Origin: Candidatus Blackburnbacteria bacterium RIFCSPHIGHO2_01_FULL_43_15b
GTDB taxonomy: Bacteria > Patescibacteriota > Microgenomatia > UBA8517 > UBA10165
Length of the DNA stretch: 41,388 nucleotides
Assembly: GCA_001816385.1 (NCBI GenBank)
Contig: MHBW01000003.1
Location: 12,506-53,893 of the forward strand
Direction of reading: 5' to 3'
Below are positions 16,093 to 25,040 of this stretch, in pieces. Every line of letters starts with the position of its first letter. Positions within the stretch are counted from its first letter, which is position 1. The notes under the pieces are model-generated. The model was not told the origin of the DNA. It was given only the letters and a program-made list of their open reading frames with translations, and ran no database searches. The position numbers were made by a program, and so were the translations under genes.

Positions 16093-16446
16093 ATGCGGTT
16101 GTCTAAGGGAAAAGTTAATCCTCATTTAAAAAAAGAGCTTTACCAAGCGCTTCATCAAACTTTGGCTGATTTAAAAAACCCGCAGGATATTAAAGATTTT
16201 TTAGAAGCATTTTTGTCAGAAGCCGAACACGAGACACTCACCAAAAGAGTCGCCGTTGCTTATTGGCTGGACAAAGGAAGAAGCTATGTCAACATATGTG
16301 ACAATTTAAAAGTTTCTTCAGCAACCATTGCCGTCGTACAGGACGCTTGCACTAAACATAAAGGGGTTAAACTTGCACTAAACCACATCAAAGCGGAAGA
16401 ATGGGCCAATGTCTGGGCTGAGAAAATCAAAAAATTCGTCCGCTAA
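16093..16446 (+). CDS. YerC/TrpR-like DNA-binding regulator
   Basis: 117 aa. The sequence fits the Trp-repressor-like YerC/YecD family: LYQALHQTLADLKNPQDIKDFLEAFLSEAEHETLTKRVAVAYWLDKGRSYVNICDNLKVSSATIAVVQ. The helix-turn-helix is SYVNICDNLKVSSATIAVVQ (residues ~67-87). Ligands of the YerC group are not established, so it should not be taken as a tryptophan sensor. TGTTACACT lies about 35 nt upstream, leaving a short leader. metG begins 26 bp downstream with its own promoter. Confidence 0.75.
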   Translation: MRLSKGKVNPHLKKELYQALHQTLADLKNPQDIKDFLEAFLSEAEHETLTKRVAVAYWLDKGRSYVNICDNLKVSSATIAVVQDACTKHKGVKLALNHIKAEEWANVWAEKIKKFVR

Positions 16447-16458
16447 CCTCAATTCAAG

Positions 16459-16464
16459 TATAAT
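16459..16464 (+). promoter_or_regulatory. Consensus -10 (TATAAT) of metG
   Basis: A perfect TATAAT ends 8 nt before ATG 16473, and there is no Shine-Dalgarno sequence in the gap. The transcription start should fall at or within 1-2 nt of the A of ATG. The -35 is not clear. Confidence 0.65.
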
Positions 16465-16472
16465 GTACTCAC

Positions 16473-17876
16473 ATGGCTAAATATTGTGTAACCACGCCAA
16501 TTTATTACGTTAATGACGTTCCGCACATCGGGCATGCTTATACCACCGTTGCAGCCGATGTCTTGGCTCGCTTTTGGCGCAAAAATCTAGGCGAAGAAAA
16601 TGTCTTTTTTTTAACAGGAACGGACGAGCATGGAGCAAAGGTTGCCCAAGCTGCACAGAATGCCAAGCTTACTCCTAAAGAATTTGCCGATAAAGTTGCT
16701 CCGGAGTTTGAAAAAGTCTGGCAGGAGCTGAGGATTTCCTACAACCACTTTTTTAGAACCACAGACCCACGGCACGAAAAAATCGTCCAGCAAATTTTGC
16801 AAAAGTTATTTGAAGATGGGCATGTCTATGAAGGAGTTTATGAAGGTCTTTATTGCGAGGGCTGCGAAAGATTTTACACAGAAGAAGAGTTGGTAGACGG
16901 AAAATGCCCGCTTCACCCCAACAGAGAACCACAATATCAAAAAGAAAAAAACTATTTCTTCAAGCTTTCTTCATTTAAAGAGGAGTTGGTGCGCATTTTT
17001 GAAACGGGAGAAGTAAAAATCCTTCCTGAAAGTCGCAAAAATGAAGTTTTAGGGAAATTAGCCGGAGAATTAAAAGATGTATCTCTCTCCCGAGAAAGTG
17101 TTTCCTGGGGAATACCTATTCCCTGGGACTCTTCGCAGACTTGCTATGTTTGGTTTGAAGCTTTGTTAAATTACTACACGGCAACTCAATTTTTGGAGAA
17201 TAAAGAAAAATTTTGGCCTGCTGATGTTCACTTAATGGCCAAAGATATTTTGTGGTTTCATACAGTAATCTGGGTTGCTCTTTTGAAGGCGGCTGGCCTG
17301 CCCTTACCTAAAATAGTTTTCGCCCACGGCTTCTTTACTGTAAATGGCCAGAAAATGTCCAAATCTTTAGGTAACGTGATTGCCCCCAAAGAGCTGGTCG
17401 AAAAATTTGGTTCGGATGCCACCCGTTATCTTTTGCTGGGAGAGTTTCCTTTCGGACAAGATGGAGATTTTTCTCTTGAGAAGTTAACTGTAAAATACAA
17501 TGCCGATTTAGCCAATGGGTTTGGCAACTTAGTCTCCAGGGTCGCCAAACTTTGCGAAAATGAAAGATTGGAGGTAGAGGAATACAAAGGCGACTTTGAC
17601 TCAAGATTTGAAAAGCTTTTTAGCGAGTTTAATTTTACAGAAATACTTGCCTTAACTGCCGAAAAAGTGACAGAAGCCAACAGGGAAGTAAACGAGAAGA
17701 AGCCCTGGGAGCTGGAAAAAGGAGAAAAGGTCAAAGTCTTAAAAAGTCTTGCCCAAAAAATTCAACACATTGCGTTCAATCTCTCGCCATTCTTGCCTAC
17801 GGTTTCTGAAAAAGTGCTACAGCAATTTAGCGGTGAAATAAAAGTAGACAAACCTCTTTTCCCAAGAATTAAGTGA
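16473..17876 (+). CDS. metG: Methionyl-tRNA synthetase
   Basis: 467 aa, class I aminoacyl-tRNA synthetase that charges tRNA-Met. The N-terminus has TTPIYYVNDVPHIGHAYTT with the HIGH signature (residues ~16-19), and KMSKSLGN near residue 292 is the KMSKS loop. The inserted zinc knuckle YCEGCERFYTEEELVDGKCPLH is the single Cys-x2-Cys...Cys-x2-His type seen in Thermus-like MetRS. The C-terminal anticodon-binding helical domain is present (ALTAEKVTEANREVNEKKPWEL), but there is no C-terminal EMAP/Trbp111 dimerisation domain. The gene ends in TGA, which supports the standard code. A perfect TATAAT sits 8 nt before the ATG. Confidence 0.96.
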   Translation: MAKYCVTTPIYYVNDVPHIGHAYTTVAADVLARFWRKNLGEENVFFLTGTDEHGAKVAQAAQNAKLTPKEFADKVAPEFEKVWQELRISYNHFFRTTDPRHEKIVQQILQKLFEDGHVYEGVYEGLYCEGCERFYTEEELVDGKCPLHPNREPQYQKEKNYFFKLSSFKEELVRIFETGEVKILPESRKNEVLGKLAGELKDVSLSRESVSWGIPIPWDSSQTCYVWFEALLNYYTATQFLENKEKFWPADVHLMAKDILWFHTVIWVALLKAAGLPLPKIVFAHGFFTVNGQKMSKSLGNVIAPKELVEKFGSDATRYLLLGEFPFGQDGDFSLEKLTVKYNADLANGFGNLVSRVAKLCENERLEVEEYKGDFDSRFEKLFSEFNFTEILALTAEKVTEANREVNEKKPWELEKGEKVKVLKSLAQKIQHIAFNLSPFLPTVSEKVLQQFSGEIKVDKPLFPRIK

Positions 17877-17917
17877 ACAGATCGTCAACGGCGCGAGCGC
17901 GAAAACTCCAGTAATGC

Positions 17918-17923
17918 TACAAT
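17918..17923 (+). promoter_or_regulatory. Extended -10 element of the GT2 gene
   Basis: TGCTACAAT ends 19 nt before ATG 17943, allowing a roughly 12-nt leader. This promoter probably drives the glycan gene set to 24982. Confidence 0.45.
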
Positions 17924-17942
17924 ATGTCCTAGCCTCGGAAAA

Positions 17943-19436
17943 ATGTTTAAGGATTTCGTTATCAAGCACAGAAAAGGCTTTCATCGAGCTCTGGAGATTT
18001 TGCCCGGCTTTGTTTCCTGGAACCTGATTCTTTTTCCATATTGGGGGATTTTGGTTGCACCTCTGGCCGTTGCCTATTTTGTCTTGCTTTTTGACATTTA
18101 CTGGTTTTTCCAGGGTTTAACCGTAGCCGTAACTTCAAGCATTTCTCACCTTCGAATCGAAGCCTCAAAGCGCTTTGACTGGAAAGAGGAGATAAAAAGC
18201 CTGCCGGACTGGCAACAAGTCCAACACATAGTCGTTATTCCAACATATAAAGAACCCTTGCACATTTTGGAGCGCACGTTTGGCTCTTTGGCTCACCAAG
18301 ATCTTCCTTTAAAACAAATGCATGTAGTTTTAGCCATGGAAGCCAAAGAAGACGAAGTACAAAGATCTCGCAAAGTGAAAGCCCTCAAGACAAAGTTCAG
18401 CAAAAAATTTGGCACCTTTTTGGTAACAGTTCACAAATTAGTTCCTGGGGAAGTTGTAGGCAAAGCGGCCAACGAAAGATATGCAACTCTTGTCGCCAAA
18501 AAAGAAATAATCCAAAAAAAGAAGCTGGATGAGCGTTATGTAACCGTTACCTCCTGCGACGCCGACCATTATTTTCACCCCAAGCATTTTGCTTGTTTAA
18601 CTTACAAATTTTTAGATGATCCTGAACGCTATTACAAATTCTGGCAGCCTGCCGTTATGTTTTATCAAAATATCTGGAAACTGCCCGCCCCAACGCGCGT
18701 GGTTAACTCCCTCTCTTCTATTTGGAACCTCTCTCAACTTCCCCGAAAAGACAGACTGGTTAACGCTCAAAATTACTCTTTGTCGTTTAAACTTTTAGAC
18801 CAAGTCGGCTATTGGGACGCTGATGTCATTCCTGAGGATTACCACATCTTTTTTAAAACTTTTTACAAAACAGGCGGAAGAGCCGAGGTTGAAGCAATTT
18901 ATTTGCCGCTCTTTGCTGATGCGCCCGAATCGGACAGTTGGTGGGGGACAATTAAAAACCAATACTTCCAATACCAGCGCTGGGCATGGGGAGTGTCCGA
19001 TGACCCCTATGTTATTCAGAACTTTTTTCTCACCCCAGGAGTTCCCTTTACCACCAAAGCCTTTCGTTTAATTTCTTTGATAAGGGAACATTTTCTCTGG
19101 CCTGTTAATTGGTTTATTATCACCCTTGGAATTTCTATTCCTGTATTCTTAAACCCTTCTTTTGCCCGAACTGTCATTGGCTATACACTCCCAGGCTTAT
19201 CTTCCGGAATTTTGACCCTTTCGTTATCCTTTTTAGCAGTCATGCTTTTTATAGAGTCAAAACACAAACCACCCCGACCTCACTATGTTCCAGCCTGGCG
19301 AGCGGCCATGGTTCCTTTTGAATATTTATTAATGCCTATTGTAGGATTATTTTTAGGGGCTCTTCCAGGAATTGATGCTCACACACGATTAATGTTGGGC
19401 AAATATATGGAATACCGAGTTACCGAAAAAGTCTGA
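17943..19436 (+). CDS. Processive-type membrane glycosyltransferase family 2
   Basis: 497 aa. Two N-terminal membrane segments (LILFPYWGILVAPLAVAYFVLLFDIYWFF) precede a GT2 catalytic domain: HIVVIPTYKEPLHILERTFGSL (residues ~96-117), the DxD-type SCDADHYF (~203), PEDYHIFFKTFYKTGG and QYQRWAWG, which matches the QxxRW signature of cellulose-synthase-like processive enzymes. Several C-terminal membrane segments follow (FLWPVNWFIITLGISIPVFL, GILTLSLSFLAVMLFI, LLMPIVGLFLGALPG). It probably polymerises or adds sugars at the inner membrane face. It heads the glycan gene run; the next gene begins 4 nt after its stop. Confidence 0.85.
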   Translation: MFKDFVIKHRKGFHRALEILPGFVSWNLILFPYWGILVAPLAVAYFVLLFDIYWFFQGLTVAVTSSISHLRIEASKRFDWKEEIKSLPDWQQVQHIVVIPTYKEPLHILERTFGSLAHQDLPLKQMHVVLAMEAKEDEVQRSRKVKALKTKFSKKFGTFLVTVHKLVPGEVVGKAANERYATLVAKKEIIQKKKLDERYVTVTSCDADHYFHPKHFACLTYKFLDDPERYYKFWQPAVMFYQNIWKLPAPTRVVNSLSSIWNLSQLPRKDRLVNAQNYSLSFKLLDQVGYWDADVIPEDYHIFFKTFYKTGGRAEVEAIYLPLFADAPESDSWWGTIKNQYFQYQRWAWGVSDDPYVIQNFFLTPGVPFTTKAFRLISLIREHFLWPVNWFIITLGISIPVFLNPSFARTVIGYTLPGLSSGILTLSLSFLAVMLFIESKHKPPRPHYVPAWRAAMVPFEYLLMPIVGLFLGALPGIDAHTRLMLGKYMEYRVTEKV

Positions 19437-19440
19437 CAAA

Positions 19441-21120
19441 ATGCTCAAACGCCTGCTCATTCTAACCTATTGCATCCTTCTTATCCTTTTAAGTTTCCCT
19501 GCAGTTGGCGAACTAATAAAACCCGGATATTTTTCAAATCATGATGGAGTAGGACATATCATAAGACTCGCCGAATTTGACATTGCCCTAAAAGATGGCG
19601 CCATTCCGCCGCGCCTTGATAAAAACTTAATGTATGGCTACGGATACTATTTTTTCAACTTTAACTACCCTTTGGTTTACTACCTGGGAGAAATAATCCA
19701 TTCTTTGGGATTTGACTTTGTCTCTTCGATAAACATTCTAACGCTGACAACTTTTGCGCTTTCAGGTTTAGGCATGTTTTTATGGCAGAGAAGACACTGG
19801 GGCAACATTGGCGGGTTCGTTGCAGGAATGCTTTACATGTATGCTCCCTACCGCTTTTTGAATATGTATGTGCGCGGCTCAACTGCTGAGCATCTAGCTT
19901 TCGTGATGCTGCCTCTTTTGTTTATGTTCACAGAATTGATTGCCGAAGGCAGCCGCAGAAAACAAACTTTGCATAGTGTTTTGGGAGGCATAGCGTATGC
20001 TTTGCTTCTGCTTTCCCACAACATAACTGCTTTTATCTTTACAATCATTTTAGGGCTTTTTATGCTTTTTCATTTGTTAATTTCAAGAAGAGTTAGTGTT
20101 TTAGTACATTTTGTGTTGGTAGGCATTATTGGTCTGGGTCTAACCACTTACTTTTGGCTGCCTTCATTGGCCGAAAAAGGGTATGTGCGCCTGGATAACA
20201 CAATTGCTCAGGATTATCCACATCATTTTGTGTATCTCCAACAACTTATCAATTCCCCCTGGGGGTTTGGTGGTTCTGTCGAAGGCTCCAACGACGGTCT
20301 CTCTTTTCAACTAGGCAAAGTACAGCTTATACTATCCGCCATCGGAATTTTTGCTTTGGGATACCTGTGGAAACACAAGCGAGCTAAAGCTTATCACCTT
20401 ATTCTTTACATGTCTATTCTGGTGTTGTCAGTAATTCTTATGCTGTCAATTTCTTCCCCAATTTGGAAAAACTTGCCACTTTTGCCCTTCGTGCAATTCC
20501 CCTGGCGTTTTCTTTCCTGGTCCATTTTTGCTATGGCGGCAATCGGTGGGGCGGCAAGTTTTGTTGTGGGAATTATTTTGCAAAAGGTCAACCGATTTTT
20601 GCCTTGGATTTTCGTTGTTGTGGTAGCGGGGGGGCTTTTCTACTTTAATCAGGATTACTGGAAAGTAAACCAAAGAATCCAGGTAAGTTTACCCGGCGAC
20701 CAACCAATTGCCGGATCAACAACCTGGGCAGACGAGCAGTTCCCCATTTGGTTTGAACCCAAGCCTGCAAGTATTCCCAAAAATCACATAGAGATAATTT
20801 CAGGCAAAGCAGATGTTTCGTCTATCTCCTGGAAAACAGCACAACACTCCTACAAAGTAAACGCCCAAAATACAAGCATCCTGGTTGAAAATACCGCCTA
20901 TTACCCTGGTTGGGAAATATCTGACAATAACCACCCTTTAAAGTTCGATTATGAAAACAAAAATTACCCTGGTAGGATGGTTTATACTTTGCCCACAGGC
21001 AAGCACAATATTGAAAGCAAATTTGTCGAAACTCCTCTGAGAAAAAGTGCAGATTTAGTATCTGTGATTTTTGTTTTCCTGACCGGGGCTTTTGCCTTAA
21101 CCGCCCTTAAGCACACTTAG
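19441..21120 (+). CDS. PTPS-related (PF10131-like) multi-pass membrane protein
   Basis: 559 aa with about ten membrane segments. The N-terminal loop HDGVGHIIRLAEFDIALKDGAIPPRLDKNLMYGYGYYFFNFNYPLVYYLGEI matches the conserved extracytoplasmic region of the '6-pyruvoyl-tetrahydropterin synthase-related' membrane family, whose name is misleading because the architecture is GT-C-like. Residues ~400-530 are a soluble C-terminal domain (VNAQNTSILVENTAYYPGWEISDNN) of the type common in such enzymes. An acidic pair in the first loop may be catalytic by analogy with GT-C enzymes. It starts 4 nt after the GT2 gene, so the two are co-transcribed. Confidence 0.75.
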   Translation: MLKRLLILTYCILLILLSFPAVGELIKPGYFSNHDGVGHIIRLAEFDIALKDGAIPPRLDKNLMYGYGYYFFNFNYPLVYYLGEIIHSLGFDFVSSINILTLTTFALSGLGMFLWQRRHWGNIGGFVAGMLYMYAPYRFLNMYVRGSTAEHLAFVMLPLLFMFTELIAEGSRRKQTLHSVLGGIAYALLLLSHNITAFIFTIILGLFMLFHLLISRRVSVLVHFVLVGIIGLGLTTYFWLPSLAEKGYVRLDNTIAQDYPHHFVYLQQLINSPWGFGGSVEGSNDGLSFQLGKVQLILSAIGIFALGYLWKHKRAKAYHLILYMSILVLSVILMLSISSPIWKNLPLLPFVQFPWRFLSWSIFAMAAIGGAASFVVGIILQKVNRFLPWIFVVVVAGGLFYFNQDYWKVNQRIQVSLPGDQPIAGSTTWADEQFPIWFEPKPASIPKNHIEIISGKADVSSISWKTAQHSYKVNAQNTSILVENTAYYPGWEISDNNHPLKFDYENKNYPGRMVYTLPTGKHNIESKFVETPLRKSADLVSVIFVFLTGAFALTALKHT

Positions 21121-21147
21121 AAGCTATTCGCCGCCTCATTTTTTTGC

Positions 21148-21153
21148 TAAACT
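21148..21153 (+). promoter_or_regulatory. Extended -10 element of the GT39-like gene
   Basis: TGCTAAACT ends 10 nt before ATG 21164, with no Shine-Dalgarno sequence in between. It may be an internal start within the glycan gene set. Confidence 0.45.
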
Positions 21154-21163
21154 AGCCTTTAGA

Positions 21164-22615
21164 ATGATTTTATTTCACCGCGAAGAGATTAAAATAACTC
21201 CCCTTACTCTTCTTGTTCTTCTGGGCATAGCTTTGCGTATCCCATCTTTATTTGAACCTTACTGGTATGGAGATGAGGCAATTTATTTGACGTTGGGGGA
21301 AGGGATCCGCCAAGGGCTTTTATTGTATCGCGATATTTTCGACCACAAACCCCCTCTTATCTATTTGCTGGCCGCAATCGCCGGATCCGTTTTTTGGTTT
21401 AAGTTTATCCTTCTGGTTTGGAACACTGTCGCAATTATTCTTTTCTGGAAATTGGCCAAAAATTTCTTAGCCGCTTTACTCTTTGTTCTGGTAACTTCTC
21501 TACCTCTTTTGGAGGGCAATATCGCCAATGCCGAACTTTTTATTTTGGGTCCGACTTTGGGAGCCTACCTTCTTTTGTCAAACCAGGAGAAAATAACTCC
21601 TAAGCGCGTCTTTTTGGCAGGCATATTGTTATCTCTGTCAATACTATTTAAGGTTCCGGCTGTTTTTGACCTTTTTGTTGTTATTGTCTTTTGGGGAGTG
21701 TCCGTTAGAAGTGGCGCCACATTCCAACGCGCTTTTTTCAACACCTTAATACTGTTTGCAGGAGTTAGCATGCCCATACTTATTTCTATGGTTTATTTTG
21801 CCTGGCATCACGCCTTGGGGGCATACCTAACAACCGCCTGGTCTGACAACTTTACCTACATCGGGCGCTGGGGAAGTGCAACTGCTCAAAAAACACCGCT
21901 GTTTTCCCTAAATGGCCTGCCTGCCAGAGCTTTAATTACCAGCCTGGTTTTAGGGCTTATTTTCGTTTTTCGCAAAGCTTTTACACCATCCACCCTTTTT
22001 ATAGTCATCTGGTTAACCTTATCTCTTTTTGCTTCCTTAATCTCAGCCCGACCTTATCCTCACTATTTAATACAAGTAGCTCCAGCACTTTGCTTGGCAA
22101 TTGCTGTCGTTTACTCAGGCCGGCTCAAAGTACGATTTCTGCCTTTGCCCTTCATACTTTTGGTGTTATTAGCTGTTATTTATTATCGTTTCTCTTATTA
22201 CCCGATTCTTTCTTATTATCAAAACTTTGCCCAACTTTTACTGGGTCAGAAAACTAAGGATCAATACATAAACTACTTTGACAGCCGCATGTCCCGAGTT
22301 TATAAGCTTTCTACCGCCCTCCAAAACCGAACCTCTCTCAAAGAACGCGTATTTATTTGGGGAACCGCGCCGGAAGTGTACGCTCTGTCGCGCCGACTGC
22401 CGCCCACCCGATATGTAACATCCTTCCATATAACCGACTTTGGCGGGGGAAAGGAGACTTTGGAAGCTTTGAGTAAAAACAAGCCCGAGTATATAGTCGT
22501 TTTGCCTGAAGAAGACAGGAGTCTGCCCGGTTTTTTCTCGTTTTTACAAAACAATTATTTTTACATTAAAAACATAGAAGGAGCCCAATTTTGGAAACTG
22601 GTCAAAAAATCTTGA
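21164..22615 (+). CDS. GT39/ArnT-like membrane glycosyltransferase
   Basis: 483 aa, GT-C fold. The first extracytoplasmic loop has FEPYWYGDEAIYLTLGEGIRQGLLLYRDIFDHKPPLIYLLAA: the GDE motif and DHKPPL are hallmarks of dolichyl/polyprenyl-phosphate-sugar mannosyltransferases and ArnT relatives. About ten to twelve membrane segments follow, with a C-terminal soluble domain from ~385 (YKLSTALQNRTSLKERVFIWGTAPEVYALSRRLPPTRYV). It should transfer a sugar from a polyprenyl phosphate to an acceptor outside the membrane. The downstream small gene starts within its 3' end. Confidence 0.83.
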   Translation: MILFHREEIKITPLTLLVLLGIALRIPSLFEPYWYGDEAIYLTLGEGIRQGLLLYRDIFDHKPPLIYLLAAIAGSVFWFKFILLVWNTVAIILFWKLAKNFLAALLFVLVTSLPLLEGNIANAELFILGPTLGAYLLLSNQEKITPKRVFLAGILLSLSILFKVPAVFDLFVVIVFWGVSVRSGATFQRAFFNTLILFAGVSMPILISMVYFAWHHALGAYLTTAWSDNFTYIGRWGSATAQKTPLFSLNGLPARALITSLVLGLIFVFRKAFTPSTLFIVIWLTLSLFASLISARPYPHYLIQVAPALCLAIAVVYSGRLKVRFLPLPFILLVLLAVIYYRFSYYPILSYYQNFAQLLLGQKTKDQYINYFDSRMSRVYKLSTALQNRTSLKERVFIWGTAPEVYALSRRLPPTRYVTSFHITDFGGGKETLEALSKNKPEYIVVLPEEDRSLPGFFSFLQNNYFYIKNIEGAQFWKLVKKS

Positions 22616-22959
22616 TAAACCTACTTCTTCCCAAAGAACCAATCTTCAGACGGCTTTTGCTGGCAGGCTTTGTCAGTCTTGCTTCAAGCGGAATTTTGCT
22701 GGCAATCGTTTACCGTCATCTTCCCCCTCTGGTACCTCTTTTTTACAGCCATCCCTGGGGTAGGGAACAGCTTATGCCCCCCTACATGCTCCCTTTGCCG
22801 CTATTGATTTCATTTTTATTTTTTGCCGCCAACACCTACCTTGCTCAAAAAATTTTCGCCGGTTATCCCTTTGTTCGACAAGCGCTTTTTATAAGTATAT
22901 TTTTAACCATTATCCTTGGGGCAATTACAATCACTCGTATTATTCTATTAATAGGTTAA
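22591..22959 (+). CDS. Small membrane protein, DUF1648-like
   Basis: 122 aa from TTG 22591. AAGGAG stands about 10 nt upstream, one of the few Shine-Dalgarno sites in the window, and supports this start inside the 3' end of the GT39-like gene. There are three hydrophobic helices. The loop YRHLPPLVPLFYSHPWGREQLMPPYMLPLPL resembles the DUF1648 pattern (LP...PxHF/FYxxxWG). It lies between the GT39-like gene and the WecA-like gene, so an accessory role in lipid-linked sugar metabolism is possible but unproven. Confidence 0.6.
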   Translation: METGQKILINLLLPKEPIFRRLLLAGFVSLASSGILLAIVYRHLPPLVPLFYSHPWGREQLMPPYMLPLPLLISFLFFAANTYLAQKIFAGYPFVRQALFISIFLTIILGAITITRIILLIG

Positions 22960-22964
22960 GGAAC

Positions 22965-24062
22965 ATGCCTACTTTATTAAATCTTTTCGTTCTTCCCACA
23001 CTTGTATCGCTGATAATCAGCGCGACAGCAACTTTTCTGGTTATCAAAAATGCCAAAATTTTGAAGGTTCTGGACGATCCTCAAAAAAGGGCACACCCCG
23101 CCACACTACATACAAAAGTTGTCCCCAGAGGGGGAGGGCTGGCGCTTTTTGCCGCCATTTTAACAACCAGTCTACTTTTTCTTCCCACAGACCAGCGCCT
23201 AATTGGCATATTAATAGGCGCCGGAATTATTGTTCTGATCGGGTTTTTAGACGATAGACGAGACATTAACCCTTATTGGCGCTTAATCGGACAATTTTTA
23301 GCAGCAGCTGTAGTTGTTGCCTCGGGAATCGGCATCGCCTTCCTGTCAAACCCCATAGGATTCGGTGTCATTGACCTTTCGCACCCGCAGATACAGTTTG
23401 ATCTATTTGGCACCACCAGACACCTTTGGGTGCTTTCGGCTGCTTTTGCGTTAGTTTGGATTATTGGACTTACCAATGCTGTTTCCTGGTCTTCGGGGGT
23501 TGATGGACAACTATCGGGGTTTGTGGCTATAGCCGCGGCAGTTATAGCAATATTGTCATTCCACTACTCTGCCGATATTACTCAGTGGCCCATAACAGTG
23601 TTAGCTGCTGCAACGCTGGGAGCGTTTTTGGGCTTTCTCCCCTACCACATTTATCCACAAAAAATAATGCCTGGATTTTCCGGGGCAACCTTGGCTGGTT
23701 TTATGCTGGCAGTTTTGTCGATTCTAACCACTGCCAAAGTAGGTACACTTCTTCTGGTTTTAGCTATCCCCGTAACCGATGCCGGGTATATTGTCATAAG
23801 GCGCATTTTGTCCGGAAAATCCCCGGTTAAGGGTGATCGCAGCCATCTTCATCACAGACTGCTAAACGCCGGCTGGAGCAAGCAAAAAATAGCTTTCTTT
23901 TATTGGGGCATAACAGCAATCCTCGGCATTACAGCCCTACGTTTGAACGCTACTGAGAAGTTCTATACAATGGTGGGGATAGTTCTTTTGGTCGGCGCTT
24001 TAATAATATGGCTAACCTCCCGCTCGCTATTTTCAAAACTGCAAGACCTCGACAATGGCTGA
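22965..24062 (+). CDS. MraY/WecA-like polyprenyl-phosphate sugar-1-phosphate transferase, divergent active site
   Basis: 365 aa with about ten membrane helices. The family layout is clear: DDPQKRAHPATLHTKVVPRGGGLALF (cytoplasmic loop 1), GFLDDRRDINPYWRLIGQ with the DD pair, and the HxHH-like HLHHRLLNAGWS. Two conserved motifs are altered. The usual NAxNLxDGxDGLA reads NAVSWSSGVDGQLSG, and the usual GFLxxNxxPAKxFMGDSG reads GFLPYHIYPQKIMPGFSG, so the Asp of the GDSG motif, catalytic in MraY/WecA, is replaced by Phe. Activity may be lost or changed. It starts 5 nt after the preceding gene, and the UbiA-like gene begins inside its 3' end. Confidence 0.75.
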   Translation: MPTLLNLFVLPTLVSLIISATATFLVIKNAKILKVLDDPQKRAHPATLHTKVVPRGGGLALFAAILTTSLLFLPTDQRLIGILIGAGIIVLIGFLDDRRDINPYWRLIGQFLAAAVVVASGIGIAFLSNPIGFGVIDLSHPQIQFDLFGTTRHLWVLSAAFALVWIIGLTNAVSWSSGVDGQLSGFVAIAAAVIAILSFHYSADITQWPITVLAAATLGAFLGFLPYHIYPQKIMPGFSGATLAGFMLAVLSILTTAKVGTLLLVLAIPVTDAGYIVIRRILSGKSPVKGDRSHLHHRLLNAGWSKQKIAFFYWGITAILGITALRLNATEKFYTMVGIVLLVGALIIWLTSRSLFSKLQDLDNG

Positions 24063-24982
24063 AAAACTTTGCCATTTTTGCCGGCATCTTTTTTACCGGC
24101 CAACTTTTTGATAAAGATCTTTTTAAAATCACAGTTTTGGGGTTCTTCGCCCTCTCTTTTTTGGTTTCTTCAATCTACTACATTAATGATATCGCAGATA
24201 TCAGCTCCGACAGACTTCACCCCTTCAAAAAAAAGCGGCCAATAGCCAGCGGACAGCTTCCAGTTTCTTTAGCAACTTTTATTGCCAGCATGGGAGTTGT
24301 GGTCTCTTTGCTTCTTGCCCAGCTGTTATCGCAAGTTTTTTTCTGGGCGTTAGCTGGATATTTTATTTTGCAAATTTTATACACCCTCTGGCTTAAGAAG
24401 TTGGTCATCGTGGACATCCTGGCTATTGCCACGGGGTTTGTTATTAGAGTCTATGCCGGAGTTTTCTTAATCAACGCCCATCTTAACGTCTGGTTTTTGT
24501 TGTGTGTCGTTTCGGTTTCTCTATTTTTAGCAGCCGGCAAGCGACGGGCAGAACTTGCCCTACTTCGAGCCAACGTTGCCTCTCAGCACCGAAAAACTTT
24601 AAGCATGTATTCTACCCAACTTTTGGACGCCTATTTATCGATCTTTGCCACAGCAACTTGGCTGTCCTGGGCTTGGTTTACGTTTATAACTGAATCTGAA
24701 AAAGACTTTTTCGTCAGCCGAGCTGTTGCACCCGTTGCCCCTGATCTTTTATCCGCCCTGCCTTTGGCCATTTTGGGAGTGGGCAAGCCCCTGATGATTA
24801 CGATTCCTGTGGTTATTTTTGGAGTAATGAGATATCTGCAAATTGTTTATGACGGCTCCCGTGCCGAAACCCCCGAACGCGTCTTAACTTCTGATAAACC
24901 CCTGTTATCCTCCGTTGTGGTTTGGGCCTTCCTTGTCCTATTAATTCTCTACTTTGTCAGCCCCCCCGCCACCGCGCAATAA
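24008..24982 (+). CDS. UbiA prenyltransferase family, decaprenyl-phosphate phosphoribosyltransferase-like
   Basis: 324 aa with about eight or nine membrane helices. The opening ARPRQWLKNFAIFAG is characteristic of the polyprenyl-phosphate phosphoribosyltransferase branch. The first Asp-rich motif is NDIADISSDRLHPFKKKRPIASG (residues ~57-79), and the C-terminal YDGSRAETPERVLTSDKPLL also fits that branch. Such enzymes join PRPP to polyprenyl phosphate, the first step to a lipid-linked ribose or arabinose donor. With the GT-C-like, LCP and WecA-like genes nearby, this suggests a pentose-containing surface glycan (inference; the epimerase genes of that route are not in the window). It overlaps the preceding gene by 55 bp. 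Confidence 0.8.
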   Translation: MANLPLAIFKTARPRQWLKNFAIFAGIFFTGQLFDKDLFKITVLGFFALSFLVSSIYYINDIADISSDRLHPFKKKRPIASGQLPVSLATFIASMGVVVSLLLAQLLSQVFFWALAGYFILQILYTLWLKKLVIVDILAIATGFVIRVYAGVFLINAHLNVWFLLCVVSVSLFLAAGKRRAELALLRANVASQHRKTLSMYSTQLLDAYLSIFATATWLSWAWFTFITESEKDFFVSRAVAPVAPDLLSALPLAILGVGKPLMITIPVVIFGVMRYLQIVYDGSRAETPERVLTSDKPLLSSVVVWAFLVLLILYFVSPPATAQ

Positions 24983-25040
24983 GTGTCTTCTTGCCAACCC
25001 CTGGGGTTGACTAGGTAGAAACCAGGGCTATGTCTACAGA
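24983..25040. other. Start of a 565-bp spacer (24983-25547) between convergent genes
   Basis: This stretch holds a short palindrome, CAACCCCTGGGGTTG (near 25003-25017), with no T-run on either side, so it is not a clear terminator. The rest of the spacer holds a GC-rich small ORF, a hairpin (GTCGGTT/AACCGAC near 25208-25227) and two repeat structures, listed separately. Confidence 0.4.
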
